Below, one piece after another: positions 1 through 10,385 of a stretch of 64,000 nt of DNA; positions within the stretch are counted from its first letter, which is position 1; the number at the start of each line of letters is the position of its first letter. Source of the DNA: Rebecca billardiae RCC1528. Lineage: Eukaryota; Haptophyta. Position numbers and translations under genes: made by a program. The notes below the pieces were generated by a model. The model saw only the letters and a program-made list of their open reading frames with translations. It made no database searches and had not been told where the DNA came from. The stretch is from positions 806,001-870,000 of the forward strand of contig OZ251246.1 of NCBI GenBank assembly GCA_965240325.2. The letters are read 5' to 3'.

Positions 1-908
1 CGGCGTGCTCGCCGCACATCGCGGCGGCTTCTCAGCATCCCAAGTCCTCAGTGCACCCATCCTAGGCCTGCTGGTCGATGATTGGTACCAACCCCCACCA
101 AACACGCCCTCTCGGAAGTCGCCAATCGCTCACATGGCTCCCCGAGAGCCCGGGGCTGGCTGTCGTGCGTTCTCACGAGCAGCTTGCGCGCAGCCCAATT
201 GTCACCTTCACGGTGCGTTGAGCTGCTCAAGATGGCGGGAGCGTCAAGAGTATGCACATGCCTGATGGTGACCCATGCCTCCCGTCGCCTGACCCGCTTG
301 TAGCGAAAAGTGACCCTGCTCGAAGGCACGGGTCGAACACCTGCCGATCGATTCAAGTTGTCTGTACGCGTCTAGCCGGGCGAGAGTCAAACATGCCGGC
401 CCGTGCCAGGCGGGGGATATGTGACCACGGATCCCATCCGTGAGCACGCGCAAAGCGCTGGAGCGCGCGATAGGTGTTGGCAGTAGTCTACCCCGACACA
501 CGGCGGCTCGGTCGCGCTGGAGAGGCGCTCCGACATCGTCGGGAGCGTTCAGATCGGACCTCGGCCGGCGGCCCGGCGATTTTCCCGAGCCGCGCCCCGC
601 GCGAAAAGAAATCAGGCCAGAAAACCCGGTAAATGTTTAAAAGACCGCTGGAAAATCGCCAGGGACCCACCTATACATAGTCGTCATCGACATCATCGCG
701 CGTCCGACAACCGACCGGCGACCGACGACGGCAGGCCGCGCAGCAGTAGCCGCGCCATACTCGTAACGGCGTAACGCGGTCAGCCGGTCACACGCCCTAG
801 CCCTAGCAGCAGCTACTGCTAGCTCGTCACGGTCTCCGACGGTCAGCATCTCATATCAGGTCTGGCGGCGCGTGACGATCGACGCGACTGCGCAGTGATC
901 ACGCGACG
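1..908. other. Intergenic, no gene recognised
   Basis: Short overlapping reading frames occur on both strands, but none has a recognisable domain or plausible splice structure. Nothing could be assigned to this stretch. Confidence 0.4.
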
Positions 909-939
909 ACGATATATATATATATATCTATATATATAT

Positions 940-972
<33 letters not shown>

Positions 973-1036
973 TATATATATAGATATATATATAGATATA
1001 GATATATAGATATAGATATATAGATATAGATATAGT
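909..1036. repeat. TA/TAGATA microsatellite
   Basis: About 125 bp of alternating TA interspersed with GATATA units. It lies roughly 240 bp beyond the stop codon of the minus-strand helicase gene, after a short C/G-rich stretch. Similar TA tracts elsewhere in the window flank mobile elements, but no element end was recognised next to this one. Confidence 0.9.
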
Positions 1037-1278
1037 CATCACTGCTATGTTTATAGGCCCCCGGCCCCGGCCCCCGGCGGGGGCTGTGCCGGCGGCCCCC
1101 GGCCCCCGGGACGGGCCGGGACCCGCGGCCGGCACACCGCACAGCCGGCCGCTGGCGCTGCGGGCCGCCTGCGGCACTCGTCCGCCCTGGCGTGAGCCCT
1201 CTGCTGCGTCGCACGCCGACGAGTATCGTACGTAGATCTCGAGCAGCGTCGTAGGGGCAGCCTCATGCCTCATGGTGA

Positions 1279-4200
1279 TCACTTCTTGCCGGCCTTGTGC
1301 TTGGCGCGGCTCGCGGCCTTGCGCTGCTGGGCGCGCGCGGCCTGGCGCGCATCCTCCGCGCATCCGTGCGCAATCGGGTGTCCGTGGTCGAGGCAGAAGC
1401 GCAGCTTGCAGTGCACGCACGTGCTGCCGAGCAGCTCGGTGCGCGCCTTGCACCCGCGCGCGGCGCACTCGCCCGGCGTGAGCTGCATCTCAGCCAGGAG
1501 GGCATCCAGGTCCTCCTCCTCAGGCTCTCCCCGCGGCCCTCCGCCCGGCGGCCTGGGCTGCGCTGGACCGCCCAGCTGCCGCCCGCCGCCGCCGGCGTGC
1601 TGCCCGCTGCCACCGGCCGGCTTGGCGGCGGAGCCGCGCGGGCTTCCGGGGGCCGGGGCGCCGGGGCCGGCCGCCGCGCCGTCAGCCTGCCGAGCTGCGG
1701 CGGTGAGAGCGCCCGATGCGCCACCGAGCGCGCGGCCGCCGCCGCCGCCGCCGCCGCCGATGGCCCCGCCGCCCGGTCGGCCCCCGGCCGCGCCCGCGCT
1801 CGCGCCCGCGCCGCCGGGCGGCGTCGGCCGCGCGCGGCAGCGCAGCTCATGCACCTGCAAGTTGGCGAGCGGCACGCTGGCGCCGCACAGCGCGCACACG
1901 GACGGGCGCAGCGCTGCACCCGCGGGGACATCGCGGAGAACGAAGCCACCACCGCCGCTGCCGCCGCCGCCGCCTCGGCCCGAGGCCGCGCCGACTCCGG
2001 CCTGCGCCGCCTGCGTCGGCGGAAGCCACTCGGCGTCGACGCGCTCGGCCGCGCCCGCGCGCGCGGCGGCCGCCTCTGGCTGCTGCGCGTTGGCCTTCTG
2101 CGCACGCTTACGCTCGCGCTTGGCGGCGCGCTTGGCGGCCGCCGCGGCACTCGCCTCCGCCTCGCGCTCGCGAGCGTGCTGCGCGGCGCGCTCGGCACGC
2201 AGCCGCGTGAGCTGGTCGTCCGCTGGCTGCGCGCCGCCCGCCGCCGCCTCGCCGCGCCCGTCCGCGTCAGACCCCGCCGCCTCCTCCTCCGTCCCATCAG
2301 CACCCGAGTCCAAGCCTCCGCCACCGCCGTCGTCCTCCGCCGCCGCGGCCAGTGCCGCGAAGGCGTTGGGACGCGCCGCGCCCTGCCGTGCGCTCGACTT
2401 CTCCTCCGCGTCGGCGTGGGCAGGCTCGGCCGCGGCACGCGCAGCGTCAGCTTCGTCTGCACTCCGGGTGGCGGCAGGTGCAGTCCGCGCAGCGTCAGTG
2501 TCGTCTGCAGTCCGGGTGGCGGCGGGTGGAGTCCGGGTGGCGGCAGCGTCGTCTGTCGGTGCGTCGCCGAACGGCTGGAGCGCCGCGCGGGCAGCCGGGC
2601 CGGGAGTAGGGCCGGGCGCTGCGGGCGGCGGGTGCGGCGCGTCGGCGGCGGCGGCCGAGCCCGCCGCAGCCGGGGCCGGCGTCGCAGCTGCTGTAGCTTC
2701 GCCGTGGGCAGCAGCGGGGGCGGCGGCGGCGGCGACGGGAGCAGGCGGGGCAGCGCGGCTTGGGCACGCGCGTGAGTGAGCTGCTGCGGGCGCGGCGGCG
2801 GCCTCCGCCGCCGCGGCCGCACGCTCGGCCGCGGCCTTCTCCGCGGCGCGCCGCGCGTCGCGCGCACACGCCTCATCGCGCGCAACGGCCGCGCACCGCT
2901 CGGCGCCCTCGCCCGCTGACCAGTGCAGGAGGCCCAGCGCGTCGGCGAGCGCGTGGATCAGCTGCCGCTCAAAGGAATTGAGGGTGGGCGGGAAAAGCAC
3001 GAACCCAGGGCCGCGCGCCCCCGGGCCCGCGTCGTCGGCGTCCGACGCCGCGGCGGCGGACGCCTCCCCGCCCGCAGGCAGCAGCTTGGCCAGCTGCGCG
3101 CGCGCGCGCGCTTCGAAGAGAGCGTTGGCCGCGGCGCGCTCCGCCGCTTGTGCCTCGAGCTTGGCGGCGCGCGCGCGCGCGGCGGCGGCGCGCGCGCCCG
3201 CGCCGCCGCGCCGCGCGCCGCCGCCCACGGCGCCGCCGCCCTCGATCTCGAGCGCCGAGACCGCGTGCCCGTGCGCCTCGGCGTGCGCGAGCAGCCGCGC
3301 GAGGAACGGCTCCGAGCCCACCGTGGCGGAGTCGCAGATGATGGCGCAGTGGCGGCGCGCGCGCGTCACGGCGACGTTGAGGCGACGTGCGTCTCTCAGG
3401 AAGCCGACTCCGCCGCGCGCGTTGGAGCGCACGAGGCTGAGCACGATCGCCTCCTTCTCGCGCCCCTGGAACCCGTCCACCGTGCCCACCTCCAGGCCGG
3501 CAGTCCGGTGCTCCTCGAGCGCGGAGCGCAGGACTTCCACCTGCGCGCGGTACGGCGTGATCACGCCGACCGCCGCGGGCGGCAGCCGCAGCGGCGGGCC
3601 GAGGAGGCGATGGACGTGGGCGGCGACGATGGCCGCCTCGCCCTCGTTGTAGTACGAGCCGCCGCCGCCGGCGGCGGAGCCGCCCGCCGGAGCCGCGCCG
3701 CGCGCCGCGCCCTTGCCCGGGAGCACGCGCGCCGCAGCGTCGCCCGCGCCGCCGCCGCCGCCGCCGCCTGCGCCGTGCGCGCCGCCGCCGCCACTCCCGT
3801 CCTGCCGCACCTTCTCGTCGCAGCCGTCGCATCCATCCGTGTCGATCAGCAGCAGGGGCCCGGTGAGCAGCTGCAGCTGCTGCGCGGCCGAGCCGGCGTC
3901 GGCGTCGTCCTCCGCGCCGTCGGCGGCGGGCGCGGCCGCGGCGGCGGGCGCCGCGGCGGCGGCGGGCGCGGCCGCGGCCGCGCTCGCGCCGCGCGCCGCG
4001 CGCTTTGCGCCGCCGCCGCGCGTGTGGGCCTGCTTCGCGCCGCCGCCCGCCGTCCGCGGCGGCGGGTGCTGCTGCTCGGGCCGCGCCGCTTCCAGCGTGC
4101 GCAGCGTGTGCGCCGCGACCGAGTCGTGCGCCAGCAGCCTACCCCCATAGAACTCGCGAGAGGACCAGTCCATAATAGCGCAGTGCATCCGGTACTGGGT

Positions 4201-5973
4201 ATCTAGCATACGGGTAAGCTGGGTACCGAAGCGGCCGCGTGCGAGGCGGTCAAAGAGGGTGGTCGCGAGCCCGCCCGCCGCCGCCTCGGCGGACTTGACC
4301 GTCGGCGGCAGCTGCAGGTGGTCGCCCGCCAGCACCGCCCGCCGCCCCAGCTGCAGCGCCACCCAGCATGCCGGCTCGGTCGCCTGCGCCGCCTCGTCAA
4401 TCACAACGAGATCGAAGACGGCGCGCCGGCCGTCGTGGCCGCCGCCGACGGCGCCGACGCGCGCCGCCGCGGGCTGGCCCGACTCGACGGCCTTGCGCAG
4501 GTGCCCGAGCGACGCGCCGCCCGCGCCGGCGAGCGTGCACAGCACCACGTCCGCCGAGGCGAGCGCCTCGACCACCGCCTCCGCCTCCGCGCGCCGCAGA
4601 TCCTTCTGCAGCGCGCGCGCGTCCGCCTGCATCGAGCGGCGCTCCGGTCCACTCGGCGCGCCCGCCGCGCCGCGCGCGCGGCACAGCGTGCGCTGCAGCC
4701 GGTCCAGGTCCGCGCGCAGCCCGCCCGCCGGGCCCTGCGCGCGCGTGCGCGCCACGAGCCGGTCGAGCGTCAGCTCGGTCAGCGCTGGCAGAATCCGGGC
4801 GGGGTGGCCGACGCGCACGAGCCGCAGCGGCCGCCCGGACTTGTGGCCCCCGGACTTCTTCGACGCGCGGCGCGCGGCGGTTGCGGTGGCGGCGGCGCTG
4901 AGCCCGGCGGCCGCGCCCAGCCCGGCCCCGGCGGGCGGCGCCCTCACGCGCAGCAGCCGCTCCGCCAGCGTGTCGATGGCGATGTTGGAAGGCGCGCACG
5001 CGAGCACGCGCTCGCCGCGGCCCACCGCCTCTGCGATCAGCTGCACGACCGCCGTCGACTTGCCCGTGCCCGGCGGCCCGTGGATGAGCGCGAAGTCGAG
5101 CGCGCTCAGCGCGTGCGTGATCGCCTCCCGCTGCGAGCCGTTCATGGCGCTCCCCCACGCGGACGCGGGCGCGGCGCCCGCGCCGGTGGCGGGCCCACCG
5201 CGCGCGGCGCGCGCGCGCGCGGGGCCGCCTGAGGCTGCGGCGAGGTCTGCGGCGGCGGCGGCGGCGGCGGCGGGCGCGCCGCCGTCGCCGCCATCCGCCC
5301 CGCCGCCCTCCCCACGCGCTTCCGCCGCCTCCTCCGCCTCCTGTGCCGCCGCCGCCGCCTCATCCTCGGCGGCACGCCCGTCGCCGTCGCCCGGCCGCTC
5401 CGGTGGCGGCTCGTCCGGCGGCGCGCGCTGAGCAAAGCGAGGCTCGAGCTCGCCGCGCGCGACGCGCACGAGGCGCGCCCACGCCGCGTCGGCGGGCGGC
5501 TCGCGCAGCCGCCGCACCGCGTCGCGCTCGCGGCGGTACGTCGTGTCGTTCGCCGAGACGCAGAGCAGCGCCTGCGCGCCCACCTCCACATCCGCCTCCG
5601 GCACGGAGTCGGCCGCGACGGTGATCGCGCGCTCGGTGACGCGGTACACGGTGCCGTCGACGGACGAGGCGGCGGAGCCGCCGCCGCTCCCCAGCCGGAT
5701 GGCCACGACGCTCCCCGGCTGGAAGCCGTGCGCCGGCAGCGCGCCGCCATGCCCGGTCACCAGCTCGATGAGCGTCCGGCCATACAGACCCGAGCTGACG
5801 TCGTCGACACGCAGGCGCGGGAGGCCGAGGCCGCGGCGCTGCAGCTCGGCGTGCGAGAGGTCCACCTGCGCCGCCTCGATCTCCTCGAGCTCGGCGGCGC
5901 GCTCGAGCTGCAGCAGGCGCAGCAGGTCCTCCGCGCTCGTGCCGCCGCCGGCCTCGTCGGCGGGCGTCGCCAT
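1279..5973 (-). CDS. IGHMBP2: IGHMBP2/SMUBP-2-like superfamily 1 helicase with R3H and zinc fingers
   Basis: Intronless frame of 1,564 aa. The ATG at 5973 was chosen because it starts [10 protein letters not shown] and opens a typical N-terminal beta-barrel region; the frame stays open further 5' but that part is low-complexity. Domains in order: UPF1-like DNA/RNA helicase core with Walker [10 protein letters not shown] near residue 298, Walker B DEAAQ near 524, and motifs V/VI ([16 protein letters not shown]) near 834-880; an R3H domain near 990-1020; a CxxC...HxxxC finger (CALCGAS...HELRC) near 1360; and an AN1-type zinc finger in the last 60 residues. Helicase-R3H-AN1 is the IGHMBP2 order, an ATP-dependent 5'-3' helicase linked to tRNA/ribosome metabolism. 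It is longer than animal homologues because of Ala/Gly-rich inserts. Its start faces a GAF-like gene 204 bp away. Confidence 0.93.
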   Translation of the reverse strand: MATPADEAGGGTSAEDLLRLLQLERAAELEEIEAAQVDLSHAELQRRGLGLPRLRVDDVSSGLYGRTLIELVTGHGGALPAHGFQPGSVVAIRLGSGGGSAASSVDGTVYRVTERAITVAADSVPEADVEVGAQALLCVSANDTTYRRERDAVRRLREPPADAAWARLVRVARGELEPRFAQRAPPDEPPPERPGDGDGRAAEDEAAAAAQEAEEAAEARGEGGGADGGDGGAPAAAAAAAADLAAASGGPARARAARGGPATGAGAAPASAWGSAMNGSQREAITHALSALDFALIHGPPGTGKSTAVVQLIAEAVGRGERVLACAPSNIAIDTLAERLLRVRAPPAGAGLGAAAGLSAAATATAARRASKKSGGHKSGRPLRLVRVGHPARILPALTELTLDRLVARTRAQGPAGGLRADLDRLQRTLCRARGAAGAPSGPERRSMQADARALQKDLRRAEAEAVVEALASADVVLCTLAGAGGASLGHLRKAVESGQPAAARVGAVGGGHDGRRAVFDLVVIDEAAQATEPACWVALQLGRRAVLAGDHLQLPPTVKSAEAAAGGLATTLFDRLARGRFGTQLTRMLDTQYRMHCAIMDWSSREFYGGRLLAHDSVAAHTLRTLEAARPEQQHPPPRTAGGGAKQAHTRGGGAKRAARGASAAAAAPAAAAAPAAAAAPAADGAEDDADAGSAAQQLQLLTGPLLLIDTDGCDGCDEKVRQDGSGGGGAHGAGGGGGGGAGDAAARVLPGKGAARGAAPAGGSAAGGGGSYYNEGEAAIVAAHVHRLLGPPLRLPPAAVGVITPYRAQVEVLRSALEEHRTAGLEVGTVDGFQGREKEAIVLSLVRSNARGGVGFLRDARRLNVAVTRARRHCAIICDSATVGSEPFLARLLAHAEAHGHAVSALEIEGGGAVGGGARRGGAGARAAAARARAAKLEAQAAERAAANALFEARARAQLAKLLPAGGEASAAAASDADDAGPGARGPGFVLFPPTLNSFERQLIHALADALGLLHWSAGEGAERCAAVARDEACARDARRAAEKAAAERAAAAAEAAAAPAAAHSRACPSRAAPPAPVAAAAAPAAAHGEATAAATPAPAAAGSAAAADAPHPPPAAPGPTPGPAARAALQPFGDAPTDDAAATRTPPAATRTADDTDAARTAPAATRSADEADAARAAAEPAHADAEEKSSARQGAARPNAFAALAAAAEDDGGGGGLDSGADGTEEEAAGSDADGRGEAAAGGAQPADDQLTRLRAERAAQHAREREAEASAAAAAKRAAKRERKRAQKANAQQPEAAAARAGAAERVDAEWLPPTQAAQAGVGAASGRGGGGGSGGGGFVLRDVPAGAALRPSVCALCGASVPLANLQVHELRCRARPTPPGGAGASAGAAGGRPGGGAIGGGGGGGGRALGGASGALTAAARQADGAAAGPGAPAPGSPRGSAAKPAGGSGQHAGGGGRQLGGPAQPRPPGGGPRGEPEEEDLDALLAEMQLTPGECAARGCKARTELLGSTCVHCKLRFCLDHGHPIAHGCAEDARQAARAQQRKAASRAKHKAGKK

Positions 5974-6177
5974 GATGATGTAAAGAGTGAGCACGCGTCC
6001 GCCCCGGCCGGCTCGCCCGTGCGGCGGCGGCCCACGCGTCGCCTTCCATTCGCCCTTTGCCCTTTTCTTTTTGCTGGAGCTGGAAAGTGCTGGAACGTTT
6101 TTTCCCCGGCCGGGCCGGGCGGACGTGTGCACCGGCACGGGCGTGGTCGCGTTCGAAGGCCTCTCACCAAAGCGAAA
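5974..6177. promoter_or_regulatory. Compact bidirectional promoter region
   Basis: The 204 bp between two divergent ATGs must hold both promoters and 5' UTRs. It contains a T-run followed by a CCGG-rich block (about 6099-6120) and a TTTTCTTTTT tract. No TATA box is evident. The role is inferred from position only. Confidence 0.45.
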
Positions 6178-7311
6178 ATGGCCGCCTCAACGGTCGCGCT
6201 GCAGCGCGCGCACCGCGCGTACGCGCCGGCCGCGTCGCGCCGGCCGCGCGGCGCGGGCGCGCGTCCCCCTGCGCCGTGGCTCGGCGTGCGTGGCTCGTCT
6301 CCCCACGCCCTCGCCGACGCCGCCGACGCCGCCGACGAGTTCCGCGCGGACGAGGCGCCGACGCGCGCGCTCGTGCTCGCGTGGCGGCTGCTGCTCGAGC
6401 TGTACCACGACGGCTCGGCGGCGGAGCCCGCGCTGCGCCGCGTGCTCCGGGGGGCGTGCATGCTTCTCGGCGTGCCGCGCGCCGCGTGCTTCGCCGTCCT
6501 CGACGCCGAGCACGGCCACGCGATGCGCGTGCACGAGAGCGAGCCTGGCGCGCTCGGCCGCGACGAGCAGATGCTGACTGCGCTCGCGCGGCGCGTCGTC
6601 GAGAGCGGCGGCGTGGTCGTGGTGGACGCGACGCGGCCGAACGAGCTGCTCGAGCGCACGCTCCTCTGCGTCCCCGTGCTCGACCGCGGCGCGCGCGTCG
6701 GCGCGCTCATGGCCCTCGACCAGCCGCGCGCCGTGCACGCGCCGACTGACCCAGACACCCTCGCCCTACTGGCCGAGGTGGCGGGCTGCTGCGTGGCGCA
6801 CGCCGCGCCGCGGCAGCGCGTGGCCGGGCGGCCGGCGGCGGCGGCGGCGGTGGCACGCCCCGAGCACGACCCGGCGGACGCCGAGCGCCTCCGCCGCCGC
6901 CTCGAGGCCGCGGACCTCGCGCTGCTCGAGGCCCGCGGGGAGAACGAGGTCGTGGCCGCGCAGCGCGCGCACGCGGCCGTGCGCGCGCTGCATGCAGAGG
7001 AGCAGCTGCGCGAGGCGCGGGCGGAGGCCGGGCGCGCGGCGGCGGCGATGGGCGCGCTCGAGCGGCAGCTCGACCAGCGCAACGCCCTCGTCGCCGCTCT
7101 CGAGCGCGAGCTCGACGACATGCGAGCGGAGGTGAGACGGGAGCGAGCGCTGCGCGGCGCGCGCGCCTCGCGCCTCGCGCGCGCCGCCGCTGAGGCGGGC
7201 GCGGCCGGCGGCGGGGACGACGACGCCGATGAGGCGGGCGCGGGGCGCTCCGGACCGATGGCGAGCTCGCGAGCGGGGGAGCCCGCATATCGTGCGCGCC
7301 AGGCGAGCTGA
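6178..7311 (+). CDS. GAF-domain-like coiled-coil protein
   Basis: Single-exon frame of 377 aa starting MAASTVALQR in the context GCGAAAATGG. Residues about 60-205 resemble a GAF domain: a helix (TRALVLAWRLLLELYHDG), strands around ACFAVLDAEHGHAMRV, and the late strand pair LLCVPVLDRGARVGALMALD. Residues about 230-345 are charged and Ala/Glu/Arg-rich with heptad character, so probably coiled coil. GAF domains bind small molecules or mediate dimerisation; no ligand residues can be named here. No catalytic domain follows, so a sensory or scaffolding role is a guess. The gene is divergent from the helicase gene. Confidence 0.7.
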   Translation: MAASTVALQRAHRAYAPAASRRPRGAGARPPAPWLGVRGSSPHALADAADAADEFRADEAPTRALVLAWRLLLELYHDGSAAEPALRRVLRGACMLLGVPRAACFAVLDAEHGHAMRVHESEPGALGRDEQMLTALARRVVESGGVVVVDATRPNELLERTLLCVPVLDRGARVGALMALDQPRAVHAPTDPDTLALLAEVAGCCVAHAAPRQRVAGRPAAAAAVARPEHDPADAERLRRRLEAADLALLEARGENEVVAAQRAHAAVRALHAEEQLREARAEAGRAAAAMGALERQLDQRNALVAALERELDDMRAEVRRERALRGARASRLARAAAEAGAAGGGDDDADEAGAGRSGPMASSRAGEPAYRARQAS

Positions 7312-7509
7312 GACTCCGGTGACCCGCTCTGACCGAGTGTCTCAGGAGCAGAATCTGATGACTGCAGTACTGCCGCCATCGTGTAGTACAGAGAACGCTG
7401 CGACCAGTACAACCGAAGTTATGGGGGTACGGTTTTTGACGTTACGCCATCTTGCACATCTGTTGGGGCCAGGCCGCCATCTTACGCCCTCGCGACAGGC
7501 GGGGCCGGG

Positions 7510-8619
7510 ATGCCCGTCGACGACAAGACGCGCGACCAGTCATGGAAGGACTGGACGCGGCGTGACATGCAGCGCTCGCTCCATCCGCAGGGGCCGCCCA
7601 CGCACCTGAGCCAGGAGGAGCTCGCAAGGCCCGCGTGCGCGCACGCACGCACGCACGCATGCGCACGCGCGGTGGCCCTACTGTAAGTTGCGGCAGGCGC
7701 GCGCGCGCGCGTGAAGCGCTGATCACGCGCGCGCGGCCCCGCCTCGCCCGGCCCGGCTGGCGCACAGGTCGCTCAAGATCGCGCCCGAGCACCAGCGCCC
7801 GGTACCCACCTACGGCCCGCTCTGGCACCGCCAGGGCATGTACGACGCGTCCCGCTCGAGGCTGTCGCTTGAGAAGACGCAGCAGATCGACCACCGCATC
7901 GCGACGATCACCGCGACCGGGCCGCAGCTGCCGGGCGGCGCGGCGTACGTGAGCCAGACGGACAACGTGCGGCTGTACAGGCCACCGCCGGAGACCCCCG
8001 TCATGCCGCCCAAGAAGAAGATGGACGCTCTCGGCGAGTCGACAGGCTGGCAGGTGCGCGCGCGCGCGCGGGGCGCGTGCGCGCCACTCTCGGCGGCTCT
8101 CGCCGCGGCTCGCTGCGGCGGAAGCGCGTGCTCTTCTCCCCGGCGAGGGCGTTGCTGCGGGTCGCCGCTCCACCGCCCGCGGCTGGCGCGCGGCGCGCGA
8201 CGCTCAGCCGCGGGCGCGCCGCTCCGCCCCGCCGCGCGCGCGCGGCGCCGCAGTCGGCTGTGCCGCCAGTGGTGCCCACGGCGGTGTACAACCCGCTGAC
8301 GCACAACACGCACGTGGTCACGCGCGCGGACGAGGACGGCCGAGGCGCGTCGGTCGACGTGCACCGCGGCGTCGACGTGTACAGACAAATGAACCAGAAG
8401 GGCCTCTCGCGAGACTCGTGGCACGGGCGGCGCAAGGGCGTCGCCACGTGGGAGGACATGGTCCACCCGTTCGCTGTCAACCAGAACAAGGAGTACCGGC
8501 AGGGCTTCAAGCACGAGCCCAAGCCGTACCACCCGGTCACGGGCGAGATGAGCGCGTGGATGAACAACGCCTTCGAGTCCAAGATGAAGATCCCCTTCAC
8601 TGGCAAATACCCGCAGTAG
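7510..8619 (+). CDS. Conserved-looking protein of unknown function, three exons
   Basis: Join 7510-7634, 7768-8053, 8254-8619; 258 aa. Both introns are GC-rich with donor GTGCGC and acceptor CAG, and phases match (2 and 0). An alternative GC donor at 7629 would also keep frame and remove two residues. The protein is rich in Pro, His, Tyr and Trp (YGPLWHRQGMYDAS, VYNPLTHNTHVVTR, DSWHGRRKGVATWEDM), ends KIPFTGKYPQ, and has no membrane segment or signal peptide. I do not recognise the family. The short Tyr/Pro/Trp motifs recall small axonemal (microtubule-inner) proteins, but that is only an impression. A run TTATTTATTT about 75 bp after the stop may belong to the 3' UTR. Confidence 0.7.
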
Positions 8620-9056
8620 CCTCAGGCCGCGGCGCCGGCCTTAGAGTGAACGACGCAGCGGTGAAGACTTATACTGACGAAGCAGGCGATGCTTATTTAT
8701 TTGTAGCAGTGATGATGACGACGATGCATGTAGTGCACCTGCTTTTCAGTTTTTACTTGGCTGGCCCATATACCCCTCCGGAGGGCAAACTGTGATCCAG
8801 CCCGGCACTGAAATCGCCTCTGAGCTGATGACGCGATAAGACTAGGTCTAGTAGGCTCTCTCTCTCAGTCTCTCTCTCTCTCTCTCTCTATTTAAAACAA
8901 TATATATATATTAATAAACTATATGATACACTCGTCGTCGCCTATTCATAGCCGACCCGTGACGCTCGTGGTGGCGTCACAATGCTGATATTGCTCAGTC
9001 ACTGTCAGTCACGCCACACGTGACACGGGCCTCATGACTCATCACTCACGGTCACT
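8620..9056. repeat. 3' flank with CT and TA microsatellites
   Basis: No gene seen. A (CT)n tract at about 8861-8890 is followed by an A/T-rich segment with TA repeats to about 8927. Confidence 0.6.
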
Positions 9057-9600
9057 CTGACTCATTCTATGATTTAACGACACAGGTAGGACGGCGCAGG
9101 TCTCCTGATTCGTCGTCGGCAGTGCCCGATCGTCGACACGAGGTCGGCGCTGGTGGCAGAGCATAGCCTGAACCGCGCGATCGAATGGCTTGAGCGCGGC
9201 CTTGAGCTGCTGGAGCGCGATATCCACCTGCGCTGCGCGGCTCCGCATGGACCTGCTGTGCGGTGTGCCCCGAGCGAGGGCGAGGGTGCAGGTCCGGATG
9301 TCAGACGGCCGTCTCAGCCGCTGGGCCCTGGCGGGTGATCCGGCGGTGATGTAGTCGTCCCCGTGTGCCCTGCGCGGCCGCGTGCGCGCTTGCCGCTCTG
9401 CTCAGCTGGCTTGCTGGCGGCGGCTGGCGCTGCTGCGGCGTGCAGGGTATGGCACGCTTCAGTGCCTCGCGCGGACTCGGGACTGCTGCGCATCCTCGTC
9501 GTCCGAGTCGTCGTCCATGGACGAGTCTCGGTCCGCGTGGGGGACTCAGCAGCTGGAGCAGGCGCAGGTGACTCATATATACCGTAGTAGTACTAGCGTA
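9057..9600 (-). pseudogene. Degenerate copy of the 52.3-53.3 kb repeat gene
   Basis: Starts with GACTCATTCTATGATTTAAC, exactly as the copy at 52,257, and follows it for about 540 bp with small indels. Read on the minus strand it carries a decayed version of the C-terminal part of the 252-aa protein encoded at 52,500-53,258 (matching acidic and Ala/Pro-rich segments), with stops and frameshifts. The 5' part of the gene is missing. This shows the 53 kb gene is a member of a dispersed repeat, not a single-copy gene. Confidence 0.7.
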
Positions 9601-9763
9601 GTATACTCGCACTGTCACGGTGACGTGCGCCACGACTTTATTGGCCGCCCCGCCCTATAGCACTAGTAATAGCAGCCGAGTTACCGTCGCTGCTGAGCCA
9701 GTGAGTTCAGCACGCGGTACAGGCTGACCGGGCACGGTTATCATTACGGACGACGGCTATATA

Positions 9764-9798
9764 TATTGTTATATTATTATAATTTATATATATACATC
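9764..9798. repeat. TA-rich tract
   Basis: Short TA/AT-rich run in the spacer between the repeat copy and the exchanger gene. The rest of 9,600-10,200 holds no gene that I can support. Confidence 0.7.
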
Positions 9799-10214
9799 AG
9801 TCGTCGCGTCGTCGTACTTACTATACTCAGCTAACAGCTTGCTCCGCGGCCGCGGGCGCCATCGCCCAGTGTCAGCACCGCCGGCTGCTGATTATATCGC
9901 AGCCTCGTACGCCGTGACCAGGTCCAGTGAGGACTTGGCACCCGCCGTGCACGACGAGCTGCGACGAGCCGGTGGACCCGATGGCCATGCCCGGCGGGCG
10001 TCGACCCGCGAGCGAGGCACACGCGGCCCGGGCGCGCCTGGCGAGTGGCTCAGAGGCCACACGGCCAGACGGCGACGACGGCTCTGCGGAGATGCGCGGT
10101 CTGTGCCGCGGCCAGCGAGAGACACGGCGCGCTGTCTGTGCCACGACGCTCGGATCGCGCGCATGCCGAGCCCGCGGCCGCGAGGCGGCGGGCGGCGGTG
10201 GCGCGCGCCGCGCC

Positions 10215-10385
10215 TGTCTCTGTGGTCTGTGGGGGCTGTACATCGCGCTCGCCGCGCGAAAGACCCTCCCTCGCGAGCGCGCGTGGCGCCGCTCCCTGCG
10301 CTCAACCCTCCGGGTGGCGGTGGTTGCCGCTCGCGAGGGTCTTTCGCGCGGAGAGAGCGATGTACAGGACCCACAGGCAGACGAA
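10215..10385. repeat. Inverted duplication of the exchanger's last codons
   Basis: The plus strand at about 10,215-10,285 reads LWGLYIALAARKTL, while the true exchanger C-terminus on the minus strand (about 10,320-10,385) reads LWVLYIALSARKTLA. The two arms are clearly similar over roughly 65 bp and face each other tail to tail around the stop codon. No other exchanger sequence was recognised further left. Confidence 0.75.

Noticed and set aside
1263-2885. Second minus-strand frame and plus-strand frames within the helicase gene
   Set aside because: Composition-driven overlaps; only the 1,564-aa frame has helicase, R3H and zinc-finger motifs.
7629-7767. GC-AG intron in the 7.5-kb gene
   Set aside because: A canonical GT donor six bases downstream (7,635) gives the same phase, so the non-canonical site is unnecessary.
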